64,000 nt of DNA from an uncultured Bacteroides sp. (GCA_900555635.1 USLU01000016.1:35237-99236), one strand, 5' to 3'. Positions 1-7,611 are shown, counted from the first letter of the stretch. Translations and numbers: made by a program. The notes: generated by a model from the letters alone, not told the origin.

Positions 1-218
1 TGCTTTGCCTTCCATTTGCTCAACCTGCTTCTAAGTTGGTTCTGTGTCTTGAACCATACGCTTTCAGGGTATAGTACGAGGCAATCCTGGAATACGTCTT
101 TACGCAATACGAGCTTCTCCTCGGCAGCGGCTTGTAGCTGCTTCCTGAATACAGCGGGGATAAATACTCTCCCTTTTGCATCCGTTTTGGCTTCGATATT
201 ACCTAAAAACTGTATCAT
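1..218 (-). CDS. mraZ: MraZ, N-terminal part (runs off the window)
   Basis: Read on the minus strand from ATG at 218-216, the sequence encodes MIQFLGNIEAKTDAKGRVFI followed by PAVFRKQLQ, a stretch RKDVFQDCLVLYPE and so on to the window edge, 72 codons with no stop. This is the first AbrB/SpoVT-like repeat of MraZ, with the family DAKGRVFIPAxFR motif. MraZ is a DNA-binding regulator that heads the division and cell-wall (dcw) cluster, which should continue to the left outside this window. The prophage lies 442 bp upstream of the start codon. The call is from direct translation and recall of the family. Confidence 0.93.
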   Translation of the reverse strand, partial: MIQFLGNIEAKTDAKGRVFIPAVFRKQLQAAAEEKLVLRKDVFQDCLVLYPESVWFKTQNQLRSRLSKWKAK

Positions 219-260
219 TACTCACATTATTATAATAAGCGACTGTAAAAATAGACATTT

Positions 261-275
261 CCCCACAATTCCCCA
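261..275 (-). promoter_or_regulatory. MraZ-box-like direct repeats upstream of mraZ
   Basis: On the minus strand two TGGGG pentamers (plus strand cccca at 261-265 and 271-275) are separated by five bases, a 10-bp period, 43 bp upstream of the mraZ ATG. MraZ proteins are known to bind TGGGN-N5 direct repeats in their own promoter. Autoregulation is inferred from this match. Confidence 0.6.
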
Positions 276-528
276 CAATCTTTTAACTAAAATCTTTCAG
301 AGAAGTTTTCAACACCTTGTTAATTGCTTATTTGTTTGATAATGAATGATGTGCTGGAGCGCTTTGCTGGTGGGGAATTGGGATGCTTCTGCTTATTATT
401 TACTTCAATTATAAAAGCATTATGTACCTAATTCAACTGTTGCTCCATATTAATACAAAAGTTTCTTCCGGTTAATCCATAAGGTGCTGTTCATTGATAG
501 AAAAGTTGCTTTAGGTTATTAGAAAACT

Positions 529-613
529 ATAACCGCAAGTTCTGATTATAAAACCGAAACTTTTGATTATATAATCAGAACTTGCGGTTATACAATCAGA
601 ACTTCTGATTATA
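529..613. repeat. Cluster of four related ~21-bp repeats in direct and inverted order
   Basis: A perfect 22-bp inverted repeat (529-550 against 570-591) brackets a diverged copy (about 552-570) and is followed by a self-complementary copy centred on AATCAGAACTTCTGATT (594-610). Units share the themes ACCGCAAGTTC and TCTGATTATA. It lies in host DNA between the mraZ promoter and the prophage. No coding potential. Function unknown. Confidence 0.8.
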
Positions 614-653
614 GATTGCAATAAGGGTAAAGGAGCTTTTCGTTTAACCTAAC

Positions 654-684
654 AAGACTATAGGGGGCAATACAAATAGTATAA
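654..684 (+). other. Left prophage end: target duplication and transposase site L1
   Basis: AAGACT (654-659) is the proposed 6-bp target duplication. The phage begins at 660 with ATAGGGGGCAATAC, and the likely transposase-binding core TACAAATAGTATAA lies at 671-684. The same core in inverted orientation ends the phage on the right. Ends are AT...AT rather than the TG...CA of Mu, which is unusual. Confidence 0.7.
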
Positions 685-707
685 ATTTGAGTGGGAAGAG
701 CTGAATG

Positions 708-740
708 GGCTGAAACTTCGATGGTATGCGGGTTTCAGCC
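708..740. terminator. Hairpin near left end, possible terminator of the leftward block
   Basis: Perfect 8-bp inverted repeat GGCTGAAA (708-715) and TTTCAGCC (733-740), 17-nt loop. It lies downstream (leftwards) of the minus-strand gene ending at 878 and just inside the prophage end. No strong T-run follows, so the terminator role is tentative. Confidence 0.4.
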
Positions 741-765
741 TTACTAGTTGTTGAGGGGAAAGGAG

Positions 766-779
766 CACAAATCGTGTAA
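766..779 (+). other. Probable transposase site L2
   Basis: CACAAATCGTGTAA matches the L1 core TACAAATAGTATAA at 11 of 14 positions and the right-end site R2 (AACAAATCGTATAA, inverted) at 12 of 14. Position 95 bp inside L1 resembles the spaced transposase sites of Mu-type left ends. Inference from similarity only. Confidence 0.5.
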
Positions 780-784
780 GTGGA

Positions 785-876
785 TTAAACTTGGGTGAGT
801 TTGGGTTAAACTTTTGGGGGATGTTTAACATGATTGTTTAAAGAGCGGTTAAACATGGATTAAAGGGTGGTTAAAC
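785..876. promoter_or_regulatory. Helically phased TTAAA(C) array at the prophage left end
   Basis: TTAAA occurs at 785, 806, 838, 849, 860 and 871, with TTAAC at 825. The last four are on an exact 11-bp register. The array sits between the left-end transposase sites and the 3' end of the first leftward gene. The spacing implies a protein array on one DNA face. Related pairs occur elsewhere in the prophage. The binding protein is unknown. Confidence 0.6.
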
Positions 877-877
877 A

Positions 878-1102
878 TTAGTCTTGTTCTTCTGTGATGC
901 GACCGCTACGGATGAGATGGGACTGTTTAATGATGGCACGCTTTGTGATGGTGGAACTTCCATCGGAGAGGCCGGAGTGAGCGAGGGTACTTTTCTTTAT
1001 TCCAACGATTGACTCATCTAAGGTGTCGAAGATGGCGGAAATACTACCGAAATAGAAATCTCGTTTCTCGAAAATCAGATGTACATGGATTACTTTTGTC
1101 AT
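878..1102 (-). CDS. Small conserved phage protein of unknown function (74 aa)
   Basis: Protein begins MTKVIHVHLIFEKRDFYFGS and contains a segment STITKRAIIKQSHLIR. It resembles, from memory, a small conserved hypothetical found widely in Bacteroides mobile elements (a pattern xxHVHLxxExxDxYFGS... VGI.KS.L.H.GLS), without a known role. It is last in the leftward block that starts with the repressor gene, so it is likely expressed in the lysogen. No membrane segment or signal peptide is visible. Confidence 0.6.
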   Translation of the reverse strand: MTKVIHVHLIFEKRDFYFGSISAIFDTLDESIVGIKKSTLAHSGLSDGSSTITKRAIIKQSHLIRSGRITEEQD

Positions 1103-1239
1103 AATGCTATATAGATTATTTTATATAGCAAAACTACTATATATTTATTATATGGAAGAATTGGATAGGTTAATAATGCGAAATAGGTAAGAATAAAGCC
1201 GCTGTAGTTAAATGGGTTACAGTGGCTTTATTTTGTTTA

Positions 1240-1476
1240 TTAAGACTTTTTTCGGGTGTTTTCTTCTATTTGAAGGAAGAGATTGGCTAAATTACTAATA
1301 AACATAAGGAGTAGCCCTACAATGCAGCCAATTACAAGAACGGCAATTCCTATCAATATGGAGTAATCACCCATAGAGAAACAGCCAATGGCTCCTAATA
1401 TTGAAAGTGATATTACTAATCGTCCTGATATATCTATAATCTTTGAAATGGGTTTTAAATAGCCGAAATCGTACAT
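1240..1476 (-). CDS. Small two-segment membrane protein in the lysogeny block
   Basis: A 78-aa protein with two hydrophobic stretches (about residues 20-40 and 42-66, the second rich in ILV and G) and a charged tail ENTRKKS. It lies directly downstream of the repressor gene on the same strand. Small membrane proteins in this position of temperate phages sometimes block superinfection, but nothing in the sequence proves that here. I do not recognise the family. Confidence 0.55.
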   Translation of the reverse strand: MYDFGYLKPISKIIDISGRLVISLSILGAIGCFSMGDYSILIGIAVLVIGCIVGLLLMFISNLANLFLQIEENTRKKS

Positions 1477-1551
1477 AGTATTATTTTTTATGGTTTATAA
1501 TCATTGAAAACAGGCTGTTATATATAGCTTATGTGATTATGTATGGAGACT

Positions 1552-2034
1552 TTATGCGGGGACACTGCTCGCATTTGGTGCAGAATCGGCAAGCTTGACT
1601 AACTGGGACTTTAAAGAACTATTTTCTTGTTTAAGAGCTCCGATCTCCTCTGATTGCTCTCTCAATACTTCTATCAAGTGCTTTACTATAGCATTTGAAT
1701 TTTTGTTAGCATGATACTCACCAGCAGATTCAGCAACTAAAGATGTATTAAAGCTACTTTCTTCTAAAATAGGGGAAAGATACGCATTTGGATACGCATT
1801 TGGATACGCATTTTTTTCCTGCTCGTTAATGATATTTAGCATATCTCCTCTACCAGTAATTAGCCAGTTTAGATTCAAATCCGGGAATATGGAGATTATT
1901 ATCTCTATATTATTAGAGGATATATTATCACCTTGATTTAAAAAACCATTTGACAAGCCTGTCTCTCTATAGAATCGTGCAGGACTAATGTCTTTTTTGG
2001 CTAAATATTGCTTCAAATTATTTTTTGCACCCAT
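1552..2034 (-). CDS. Phage repressor, helix-turn-helix plus leucine-zipper-like tail
   Basis: From ATG 2034 the protein (160 aa) starts MGAKNNLKQYLAKKDISPAR, a helix-turn-helix of the type common in Bacteroides phage repressors, closing with NWLITGRGDML (about residues 55-65). A linker with three tandem NAYP-type repeats follows, then a coiled coil (about residues 115-150, heptads through IVKHLIEVLREQ, EIGALKQENSSLKSQLVKLA) likely for oligomerisation. There is no LexA-type protease domain, so induction is probably not by RecA-driven self-cleavage. It is divergent from the early block across an operator region. A longer start at 2055 is open but overlaps the operator palindrome. Confidence 0.75.
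   Translation of the reverse strand: MGAKNNLKQYLAKKDISPARFYRETGLSNGFLNQGDNISSNNIEIIISIFPDLNLNWLITGRGDMLNIINEQEKNAYPNAYPNAYLSPILEESSFNTSLVAESAGEYHANKNSNAIVKHLIEVLREQSEEIGALKQENSSLKSQLVKLADSAPNASSVPA
1779..1813 (-). repeat. Three tandem 12-bp repeats inside the repressor gene
   Basis: The unit tttggatacgca is repeated in tandem, the last copy running into a T-run. It encodes the repeated residues NAYP in the hinge between DNA-binding and coiled-coil parts. Copy-number change would keep frame while altering hinge length. Confidence 0.75.
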
Positions 2035-2046
2035 AAAAATAGATAT

Positions 2047-2102
2047 TAATCTCAAATAAATGAGATTATAATTTTGTTTATCGAGATTTTAATCTAATTT
2101 TG
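2047..2102. promoter_or_regulatory. Repressor/early-gene operator and promoter region
   Basis: Contains a perfect 8-bp inverted repeat TAATCTCA (2047-2054) and TGAGATTA (2061-2068), a second smaller palindrome AGATT-TT-AATCT (2084-2095), and two plus-strand Bacteroides -7 boxes TAATTTTG (2069-2076 and 2095-2102). The second has a TTG 18 bp upstream. It separates the leftward repressor gene from the rightward early genes, the expected place for the lysis/lysogeny switch. A transcript from the second box would begin near 2109, supporting the ATG at 2136 for the next gene. Confidence 0.65.
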
Positions 2103-2135
2103 TACCCAGTTAACGGAACAAAAGTAATAATTAAA

Positions 2136-2345
2136 ATGAGAAAAGGTATGGAATTAGCTGAAAAACTGAAAGAAAAGCGTACGACACCTTATAAAGAGGT
2201 GGCGGAAAAAGTTGGCGTATGTGCGCAATACGTCGGGAAAATAGCCCGCGGACAAAGAGTACCAAAACGCAGTAGCGGAAAAGCGATGCAGGTGCTGAGA
2301 GAACTTGAAAAAATGTGTGATGAAATGATTGAAACCAATAATTAA
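2136..2345 (+). CDS. Ner-like small helix-turn-helix early regulator
   Basis: A 69-aa basic protein: MRKGMELAEKLKEKRTTPYK, then EVAEKVGVCAQYVGKIARGQ forming a predicted helix-turn-helix (about residues 20-42), and a helical acidic end. First gene of the rightward early block, divergent from the repressor, the position of ner in Mu, where Ner shuts down both promoters early in lytic growth. The start at 2136 was preferred to an upstream TTG at 2100, which lies on the promoter. The Ner role is by position and fold, not by recognised homology. Confidence 0.65.
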   Translation: MRKGMELAEKLKEKRTTPYKEVAEKVGVCAQYVGKIARGQRVPKRSSGKAMQVLRELEKMCDEMIETNN

Positions 2346-2353
2346 AAAGGCAA

Positions 2354-2518
2354 ATGAAAACATTCAAGTATAAAGGATGGCTCTGTGAGTGGAACAAAAA
2401 GGAAAATATATTCTACCTATATACGCCTGAAGAGCAGGAACAACCTCGCGGGTTCAGATATACAGAGAGCGAAGCACAGAGTGAAAAAGAGGCAAAAGAG
2501 TTTATTGATAGCTATTAA
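2354..2518 (+). CDS. Short early-block protein of unknown function (54 aa)
   Basis: Reads MKTFKYKGWLCEWNKKENIF then a charged segment and ends EAKEFIDSY, stop at 2516-2518. It starts 8 bp after the previous stop and ends 10 bp before the next start, which fits an operon. Compact and charged, with aromatic residues near the start. Not recognised. The tight packing is the main support. Confidence 0.55.
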   Translation: MKTFKYKGWLCEWNKKENIFYLYTPEEQEQPRGFRYTESEAQSEKEAKEFIDSY

Positions 2519-2528
2519 ATAGAATGTT

Positions 2529-2771
2529 ATGGAAAGATATACTTGGGAAACAACGCACAACAGTGCGGAAAAGACTATGTCGCACACTTTTGAAAGTGGA
2601 AGGGTGTTTGTGCTGGTGGATTGGAATAGTGGCAAGATTCATGTGCAGAAAGACGGAAAGCCTGTGGATGTGTATCTGACTTCGGATTTTACCACGGAAG
2701 GGTATGCTAATATGCTTACTAATTTGGCCGCTGAAGATGCAAGGCTGGCGAAGTTCGGTAATGTAGACTGA
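2529..2771 (+). CDS. Unknown early phage protein (80 aa)
   Basis: Acidic 80-aa protein with a segment FVLVDWNSGKIHVQKDGKPV suggestive of a small beta structure, followed by a helical end. It lies 10 bp after the preceding small gene and 2 bp before the next, in the early operon between the Ner-like gene and the transposase. I do not recognise a family. Confidence 0.6.
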   Translation: MERYTWETTHNSAEKTMSHTFESGRVFVLVDWNSGKIHVQKDGKPVDVYLTSDFTTEGYANMLTNLAAEDARLAKFGNVD

Positions 2772-2773
2772 TT

Positions 2774-3073
2774 ATGGAAGCGAGATTCAACAAACTGGTA
2801 GCCAATCTGCGTACTTATCTCAGAAAAAGAGGTGCGGTGATTGATGTAAAGTGCAAAACGGTGCTGATAGATGTGGAGGTACTGAATAAAAAAGAGCTTG
2901 AGCGGCTGGAAGAGTTGAAGCGTTGGGGATATAGTGTAAACGCTCCTCTCCCACTACAATTTAAAGATGATAGTATGATGATGGGGAATAATGTGCTGGT
3001 ATCAGAGGAGTGGTTGGATATAGAGGAGTCGTTTGTGGCGTTTGCGGATGAGATAATGGCGATGTATTACTAA
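2774..3073 (+). CDS. Unknown early phage protein (99 aa)
   Basis: Begins MEARFNKLVANLRTYLRKRG and has a basic N-terminus and acidic C-terminus (WLDIEESFVAFADEIMAMYY). Separated by 2 bp from the preceding gene, so translationally coupled. No motif recognised. Early-block position suggests a role in the lysis/lysogeny decision or host takeover, which is inference only. Confidence 0.6.
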   Translation: MEARFNKLVANLRTYLRKRGAVIDVKCKTVLIDVEVLNKKELERLEELKRWGYSVNAPLPLQFKDDSMMMGNNVLVSEEWLDIEESFVAFADEIMAMYY

Positions 3074-3089
3074 AAAATGATAGAATAAA

Positions 3090-3431
3090 ATGGATGAATC
3101 AGATGCTAAAAGAAGAGTAATAAAAATACAGGATTTAATGGTTCCTGCGTGGGCAAAAATATCTATTCTACGGAGAGCATGTGTTTGTACATCAAATGCG
3201 GATAAATGTCCGTTTGGAGGCAATTTAGCGTGCTTACAAACAAGGCTCTCAGAAAATCAAATCTTTCCTCCTGATTGCAAGGAGTATTTGAAAGAACTTC
3301 ATTCTGAAAGTATAAAAACGGTATGGAAGGTAGCAGAGATTTATGCTGAGGATATTTCTCTAACAGATACTCTAACACCCGCTTTGCAGCGATTTCTGGA
3401 TTATGAGAAAGCGAAGAAATTTCAGAAATGA
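3090..3431 (+). CDS. Unknown cysteine-containing early protein (113 aa)
   Basis: The protein contains RRACVCTSNADKCPFGGNLA and a further CLQ and DCKEYLKEL, five cysteines in 48 residues, which could bind metal or form a small iron-sulphur or zinc site. The rest is helical. It is in line with the early operon. The complementary strand also holds an open frame of 99 codons (3163-3462), so strand choice rests on operon direction. Not recognised. Confidence 0.5.
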   Translation: MDESDAKRRVIKIQDLMVPAWAKISILRRACVCTSNADKCPFGGNLACLQTRLSENQIFPPDCKEYLKELHSESIKTVWKVAEIYAEDISLTDTLTPALQRFLDYEKAKKFQK

Positions 3432-3493
3432 AAATAAGTCTATCAATTGCAGTTTCAGCCATTTTTTATTGCAAAGATAGAGAATTTCCCTTT

Positions 3494-3509
3494 AAACGTA
3501 GATACGTTT
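3494..3509. promoter_or_regulatory. Palindrome upstream of the transposase gene
   Basis: AAACGTA-GA-TACGTTT is a perfect inverted repeat ending 48 bp before the transposase start. It overlaps a TTTAAAC (3491-3497) like those of the phased sites. It may be an operator controlling transposase expression. No convincing -7/-33 pair was placed nearby. Confidence 0.4.
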
Positions 3510-3557
3510 CGGCTCGGAGTTAGACCGGGAAGGGAGCTAATAATAAGATAATTCATT

Positions 3558-5735
3558 ATGCCACAGTATAGGAACATACCATTTGATGCAGCTTGTTACT
3601 CTGAGGTAGCCACGCCGGGAGAACGGGTACTGTGTGTGTCGGTTCCTGAGCTGGTGGGGTGCGGAGTGTCTGAAAGAACTGTATTAGATGGATTGTTGAG
3701 ACATCGCACTGGATTGGTGTATTGCTGGGGACATCATAAAGAAGGGCGCGAGGTATTTGTGCACTTTGACGGGATGGCTGAGAAGTACAGGAAGTTGGTG
3801 GAGAAGGTGATTTGCGGAGGGGTTGATGCGGCTTTGTGGGTGGAGAACCGGGAGGCGGAGGAGTTGAACAGGAAGCTGGAGGGGGTGAAAAGAGGGTTGA
3901 GGATGATGGTGGAGGTGAATGCGGGGGATTTGACGCGGTTGAGTGGCATGGAGTTGTTTGTTCCGGCAGATGTGCAACGGATTGCACGGGCGGCGGGATG
4001 GCTGAGACTGTGGCGGAGGATGGATGTGAAGACGGCACGGAAGTATGGGTTCAGTTCGATACGGGAGGTGCAGGAGGAGATGTTTAAACAGTGTTTAAAT
4101 GAGCAGATGAAGGGGTTTGTGAAGTTTCCGAAGGCGATAAATAATGAACGGGTGTTGGATAGGAAGGCACGGGAGTATGAGAAAGACGGGCTGGATTGTT
4201 TGGTGGGCGGGTACTTCGGGAATGCGAACCGGGAGAAGATGAACGGGCAGACGCATGCGATATTGATGCAGTTGGCCGGGGAACAGGTGAAGTATAGTTT
4301 TGAGGATATCGGGATGTATTATAATGATCAGGCGGAAGGGTTGGGGCTTCCGAAGATGACGGTGTCGGCGATTAAGCAGCATTTGAATATGCCTAAGCAT
4401 AAGAAGGTGTGGTATTATATGAGACATGGGAAGCTGGCGGGGAATGCGGATATGCAACCGATGGTGGACCGGGAGGCGGTGAGTAAGCCGGATATGCTTT
4501 GGTCGCTGGATGGGACGACGATGCAGTTGTACTATAAGAAGCGGGTGAAGGATAATAAGGGCCGGGAGAAGTGGGTTGTGATGAGCGATTTGTATGCGTA
4601 TTTCGTGACGGATACTTGCACGGGGGCTATTATCGGGTATAGCGTGGCTTTCAGTGAAAGCAGCGGGATGGTGATAGAGGCTTTGCAGCGGGCGGTTGAC
4701 AAATGGGGTTATAAGCCTTATCAGATGAATTATGATAATAGTTCGGCGAATATATCGGGAACGGTGAGGGCGCTGATTGATAATATGAGCCGGGTGAACT
4801 TTCCTTGTATGCCCTACTCCGGACGGAGTAAGAGTGTGGAGCTTGTAATCGGACACTTCCAGCAGAGGGAATTGCGGAAGTTGAAGAACTTTAAGGGAGG
4901 GAATGTGACGGTGAAGAGTTTGAATAGTGTGGCGAATCCGGAGTTGCTGAAGGAGTTGGCGAAGGATTTGGAGTTTACGGATCAGTTGCCGACGGAAGAG
5001 CAGGTACTTGGAGAGTTTGACAAGGCTGTGGAGGCTTGGAATGGTCGTGGTGAGGGACGTGATGCTTACGGTGCATTTATCGGGAAATCGAAGATTGAAC
5101 GGTATGCGGAAGTTTATGAGGGACGGGTGAAGATGAACTATTTTGAGAAGTTGAGCCTGTTTATGGTGGAACTGAAGAATCAGCAGCATCCATTCGGTGA
5201 ATATGAATATAGGCAGAAAGGAATTGAGGTGGCGATACGGGGCGAGAAGATGAAGTTTATTGTGCCGGATAGTGAGAGCAGTGCGATGGACTTTGAGTTC
5301 AGCAGGGACCACTTGGGAGATACGTTCAAGGTGTTTGTGAATCTGCGGACGGACAGGCCGGAATGGGTAGAACTGCGAGACAGGAACGGAAAGAAGGTGG
5401 CGGACGCATACGAGAAGGAGAAGCTGGCGGCTTGTGTGGCTGACATAAAGCGGAAGCCGGGAGAGATGGGCAAGATACAGTTGTTCAATAGGATGCAGAA
5501 GGGTTGCTATGAGGATGCCAAGACGGAGATGGAGAGACAGCGGGAGATCGCGATGCGGACGGGTTTCAAGGCTACAGGGACGGACGGGTTTGGCTCTGAG
5601 GGGTATGGTTTCGGGTGGTGGGACACTGCAAAGTCGGTGGAGAACGCACGGAACAGCAGGCTGGAGGATGAGCGGAACGGGATGGTGGAGAAGAGCCGGG
5701 AAGAGATGGAGATGGAGGCTATATTGAATAGCTGA
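3558..5735 (+). CDS. MuA-type DDE transposase
   Basis: A 725-aa protein with the layout of Mu transposase: N-terminal DNA-binding part (residues about 1-250), a central RNase H-like catalytic core, and a basic C-terminal tail that would contact the MuB-like protein. The acidic triad is visible: D318 in LWSLDGTTMQ, D393 in MNYDNSSAN and E428 in SKSVELVIGHFQQ, spaced D-74-D-34-E. It performs strand transfer at both phage ends in integration and replicative transposition. Followed after 45 bp by the MuB-like gene. The coding strand is very G-rich. A phased TTTAAA pair lies inside the gene at 4083-4099. Confidence 0.92.
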   Translation: MPQYRNIPFDAACYSEVATPGERVLCVSVPELVGCGVSERTVLDGLLRHRTGLVYCWGHHKEGREVFVHFDGMAEKYRKLVEKVICGGVDAALWVENREAEELNRKLEGVKRGLRMMVEVNAGDLTRLSGMELFVPADVQRIARAAGWLRLWRRMDVKTARKYGFSSIREVQEEMFKQCLNEQMKGFVKFPKAINNERVLDRKAREYEKDGLDCLVGGYFGNANREKMNGQTHAILMQLAGEQVKYSFEDIGMYYNDQAEGLGLPKMTVSAIKQHLNMPKHKKVWYYMRHGKLAGNADMQPMVDREAVSKPDMLWSLDGTTMQLYYKKRVKDNKGREKWVVMSDLYAYFVTDTCTGAIIGYSVAFSESSGMVIEALQRAVDKWGYKPYQMNYDNSSANISGTVRALIDNMSRVNFPCMPYSGRSKSVELVIGHFQQRELRKLKNFKGGNVTVKSLNSVANPELLKELAKDLEFTDQLPTEEQVLGEFDKAVEAWNGRGEGRDAYGAFIGKSKIERYAEVYEGRVKMNYFEKLSLFMVELKNQQHPFGEYEYRQKGIEVAIRGEKMKFIVPDSESSAMDFEFSRDHLGDTFKVFVNLRTDRPEWVELRDRNGKKVADAYEKEKLAACVADIKRKPGEMGKIQLFNRMQKGCYEDAKTEMERQREIAMRTGFKATGTDGFGSEGYGFGWWDTAKSVENARNSRLEDERNGMVEKSREEMEMEAILNS
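4083..4099. promoter_or_regulatory. Phased TTTAAA pair inside the transposase gene
   Basis: TTTAAACAGTGTTTAAA: two TTTAAA hexamers exactly 11 bp apart. Nearly identical to the pairs at 5738 and 24764. Being inside coding sequence, conservation there would argue for a DNA-binding role. Confidence 0.45.
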
Positions 5736-5737
5736 TG

Positions 5738-5754
5738 TTTAAACGGTGTTTAAG
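5738..5754. promoter_or_regulatory. Phased TTTAAA pair between transposase and MuB-like genes
   Basis: TTTAAACGGTGTTTAAG directly after the transposase stop, 11-bp register, 27 bp before the next start. Candidate operator or roadblock separating the two genes. Confidence 0.5.
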
Positions 5755-5780
5755 TTATTGATTTTAATACATATATAGAA

Positions 5781-6734
5781 ATGGAAATTACTAATAGGAT
5801 TAAGGACAATGTGGTGGACTGCTTGTTTTTTGAACTGAAGCAACGCAGGGTGTCGCAGGCGGAGTTTGCAAGAATTATTGCTTTGCGGCATGGGATTAAG
5901 TTTGATAAGTCGGTGTTGTCTCAGATAAAAAATGAGAGGGACAGGAATTATTCGGTGATAAAGGATGCTTCGTGGCTGGTGCTGGCACGGCATTACCGCT
6001 GTATGGAGGATAATGCGTGGGAGACGGTGGACACGAAAGCGTTTATCACGGTGCAGACGCATCTGGAGAAATGCCAAGAGTATGGGGTATGGCAGGTGCT
6101 TTGTGACCGGGCGGGCATCGGGAAGAGTTATGCGGCGAAGGAGTATGCGCGAGAGCATGCGAATGTGATTTATGTGGACTGTTCGGATTATCCGGGAAAG
6201 GGTGACTTCGTGAGGTATCTGGCGGGGCAGTTCGGGTTGCAGAAGACGGGGGGTATAGACCGGTTGTGGAGGGATGTGACGAATGAGTTGCTGCTGTTGC
6301 ATAAGCCGTTGCTGATACTTGATGAATTTGGGGATTGTGCGGAGGCGGTGATTACGCTGATGAAGGGATTGTATAATAAGGCTAATATGGGAAGTGAGAT
6401 GGCGCTGGGGTGCTACTTTATCGGGGCTGATAATCTGAAAAAGAGGCTTGAGGAGGGCAGACGGGTGAGCAAGCGGAGTTATGCGGAGTTCTGGAGCCGT
6501 TTTAACGGGCGTATTACTTCGCTGAATTATGGAAGGAAACAGGAGATATTCGGCGGTGAGTTGCGCAAGGAGATTGAGGCGATAGTGGATGCCAATCTGC
6601 CGGAGGAGCTGACGGACAGGCGGGAGGATATTATTGAGAAGAGTTTTGTGACGAATGGAGTGCGAGCTATCAGGAATGAGATTGTGATACAGAAGATGCT
6701 GCTGGAGAAGAGACGGCAGGCTGAGAAGAAATAA
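5781..6734 (+). CDS. MuB-like AAA+ ATPase, transposition target selector
   Basis: A 317-aa protein with an N-terminal helix-turn-helix-like part (residues about 1-60, RVSQAEFARIIALRHG) and an AAA+ ATPase. Walker A is DRAGIGKSYA (about residues 112-121) and Walker B is LLILDEFGD (about residues 177-185). In Mu, MuB polymerises on DNA, captures target DNA and stimulates the transposase, and gives target immunity. Placement immediately after the transposase supports the call. The next gene starts 14 bp after its stop. Confidence 0.88.
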   Translation: MEITNRIKDNVVDCLFFELKQRRVSQAEFARIIALRHGIKFDKSVLSQIKNERDRNYSVIKDASWLVLARHYRCMEDNAWETVDTKAFITVQTHLEKCQEYGVWQVLCDRAGIGKSYAAKEYAREHANVIYVDCSDYPGKGDFVRYLAGQFGLQKTGGIDRLWRDVTNELLLLHKPLLILDEFGDCAEAVITLMKGLYNKANMGSEMALGCYFIGADNLKKRLEEGRRVSKRSYAEFWSRFNGRITSLNYGRKQEIFGGELRKEIEAIVDANLPEELTDRREDIIEKSFVTNGVRAIRNEIVIQKMLLEKRRQAEKK

Positions 6735-6748
6735 GGGAGGATTGGGAT

Positions 6749-7243
6749 ATGAGTAAGTTCGGGATTTTTTATGAGTTGCTGGGCAAGATGCCGGGTGCTA
6801 CGAAGGAGGAGATTGTGTGCCAGTATTCCGGGGGGACGTCGTTGAGTGAGTTGTATGAGCGGGCGCCGAAGGTGTACAGGAAGATGATTGAGGACATGAA
6901 GAGGCTGACGCGGGATGAGGGCAAGGAGAAGGCTGAAGCTGAGCGGATGGATAAGTTGAGGAAGCGGGTGATTGCGAATGTAGCGGGGTATTTTGAGAAG
7001 GCGGGGTTGTATGAGGGGGTGACACGGAGGGAAAGGTTGCAGAAGATTGTGGCGACGGCTTGCAGGGCTGCGGGGGTGGATGATTTGAATGAGATGACGG
7101 AGGGGCAGATGAAGCGGGTGTATAGTGAGTTTGTGAGGAAGCAGAAGACAGCGGAAAGGGCTGAGGAGGCGTGCAGCGAGGCGAAGGAGGAGACGGGAAG
7201 GGTGATCAGGCGGGGGTGCTTGAGTGTGAAGTTGCCGGGGTGA
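6749..7243 (+). CDS. Unknown early phage protein after the MuB-like gene (164 aa)
   Basis: Helical, highly charged protein, MSKFGIFYELLGKMPGATKE at the start. The middle holds KEKAEAERMDKLRKRVIANV, and a later part (GLYEGVTRRERLQKIVATAC) vaguely recalls the Mu gp16 (DUF1018) C-terminal region, but I would not assign it. It sits where Mu has small semi-essential early genes. Coding strand strongly G- and A-rich like its neighbours. Confidence 0.6.
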   Translation: MSKFGIFYELLGKMPGATKEEIVCQYSGGTSLSELYERAPKVYRKMIEDMKRLTRDEGKEKAEAERMDKLRKRVIANVAGYFEKAGLYEGVTRRERLQKIVATACRAAGVDDLNEMTEGQMKRVYSEFVRKQKTAERAEEACSEAKEETGRVIRRGCLSVKLPG

Positions 7244-7320
7244 TGCCGGCGGGAATGCCATTGAGAGGCCGTGATGAGCGGAGCGACTGACCGGGGCGGT
7301 GCCGGTGATGGCTCGAATTA

Positions 7321-7611
7321 ATGAAAATGATTATGGCTAAAGGATATAACAGACGGAATTTTCTGCTGAGGGTGAAGGATATACAGGATATTTATATGCA
7401 GAACCATACGAGGGGGTGCACGGACAAGTATATCTATGAGAACCATATTTATCCGACGTATAAGATTGGACGGACTACGTTTTATAATTATCTGGCGACG
7501 CCTGCGGTGAAGGAGTTGAAGGAACTGGAGGAGCGGATGCGCAGGGAAAGGGAGGAACGGGAAAGGCAGTTGAGTATGTTCAGGGAGGAGAATGAGGATT
7601 TTAATAAATAA
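7321..7611 (+). CDS. Unknown phage protein, helix-turn-helix-like (96 aa)
   Basis: The core RRNFLLRVKDIQDIYMQNHT, with YIYENHIYPTYKIGRTTFYNYL further on, resembles a helix-turn-helix of the type seen in short Bacteroides Mu-like phage proteins that I remember only as hypothetical. The end is a charged helix (ELEERMRREREERERQLSM). A start at 7333 (MAKGYN) is also possible. A 77-bp GC-rich gap without features precedes it. Confidence 0.6.
   Translation: MKMIMAKGYNRRNFLLRVKDIQDIYMQNHTRGCTDKYIYENHIYPTYKIGRTTFYNYLATPAVKELKELEERMRREREERERQLSMFREENEDFNK

Noticed and set aside
529..613. CRISPR-like array
   Set aside because: Units are contiguous and partly inverted, without unique spacers; no cas genes.
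640..645. CTTTT as alternative target duplication (also at 34972-34976)
   Set aside because: It would place the two inverted ends about 14 bp out of register; AAGACT keeps them aligned.
3163..3462. Minus-strand frame of 99 codons opposite the early gene at 3090
   Set aside because: Runs against a tightly packed rightward operon; the plus-strand frame fits spacing better, though not certain.
4095..5312. Long minus-strand frame opposite the transposase
   Set aside because: His/Pro/Leu/Arg-rich shadow of a strongly G-rich gene.
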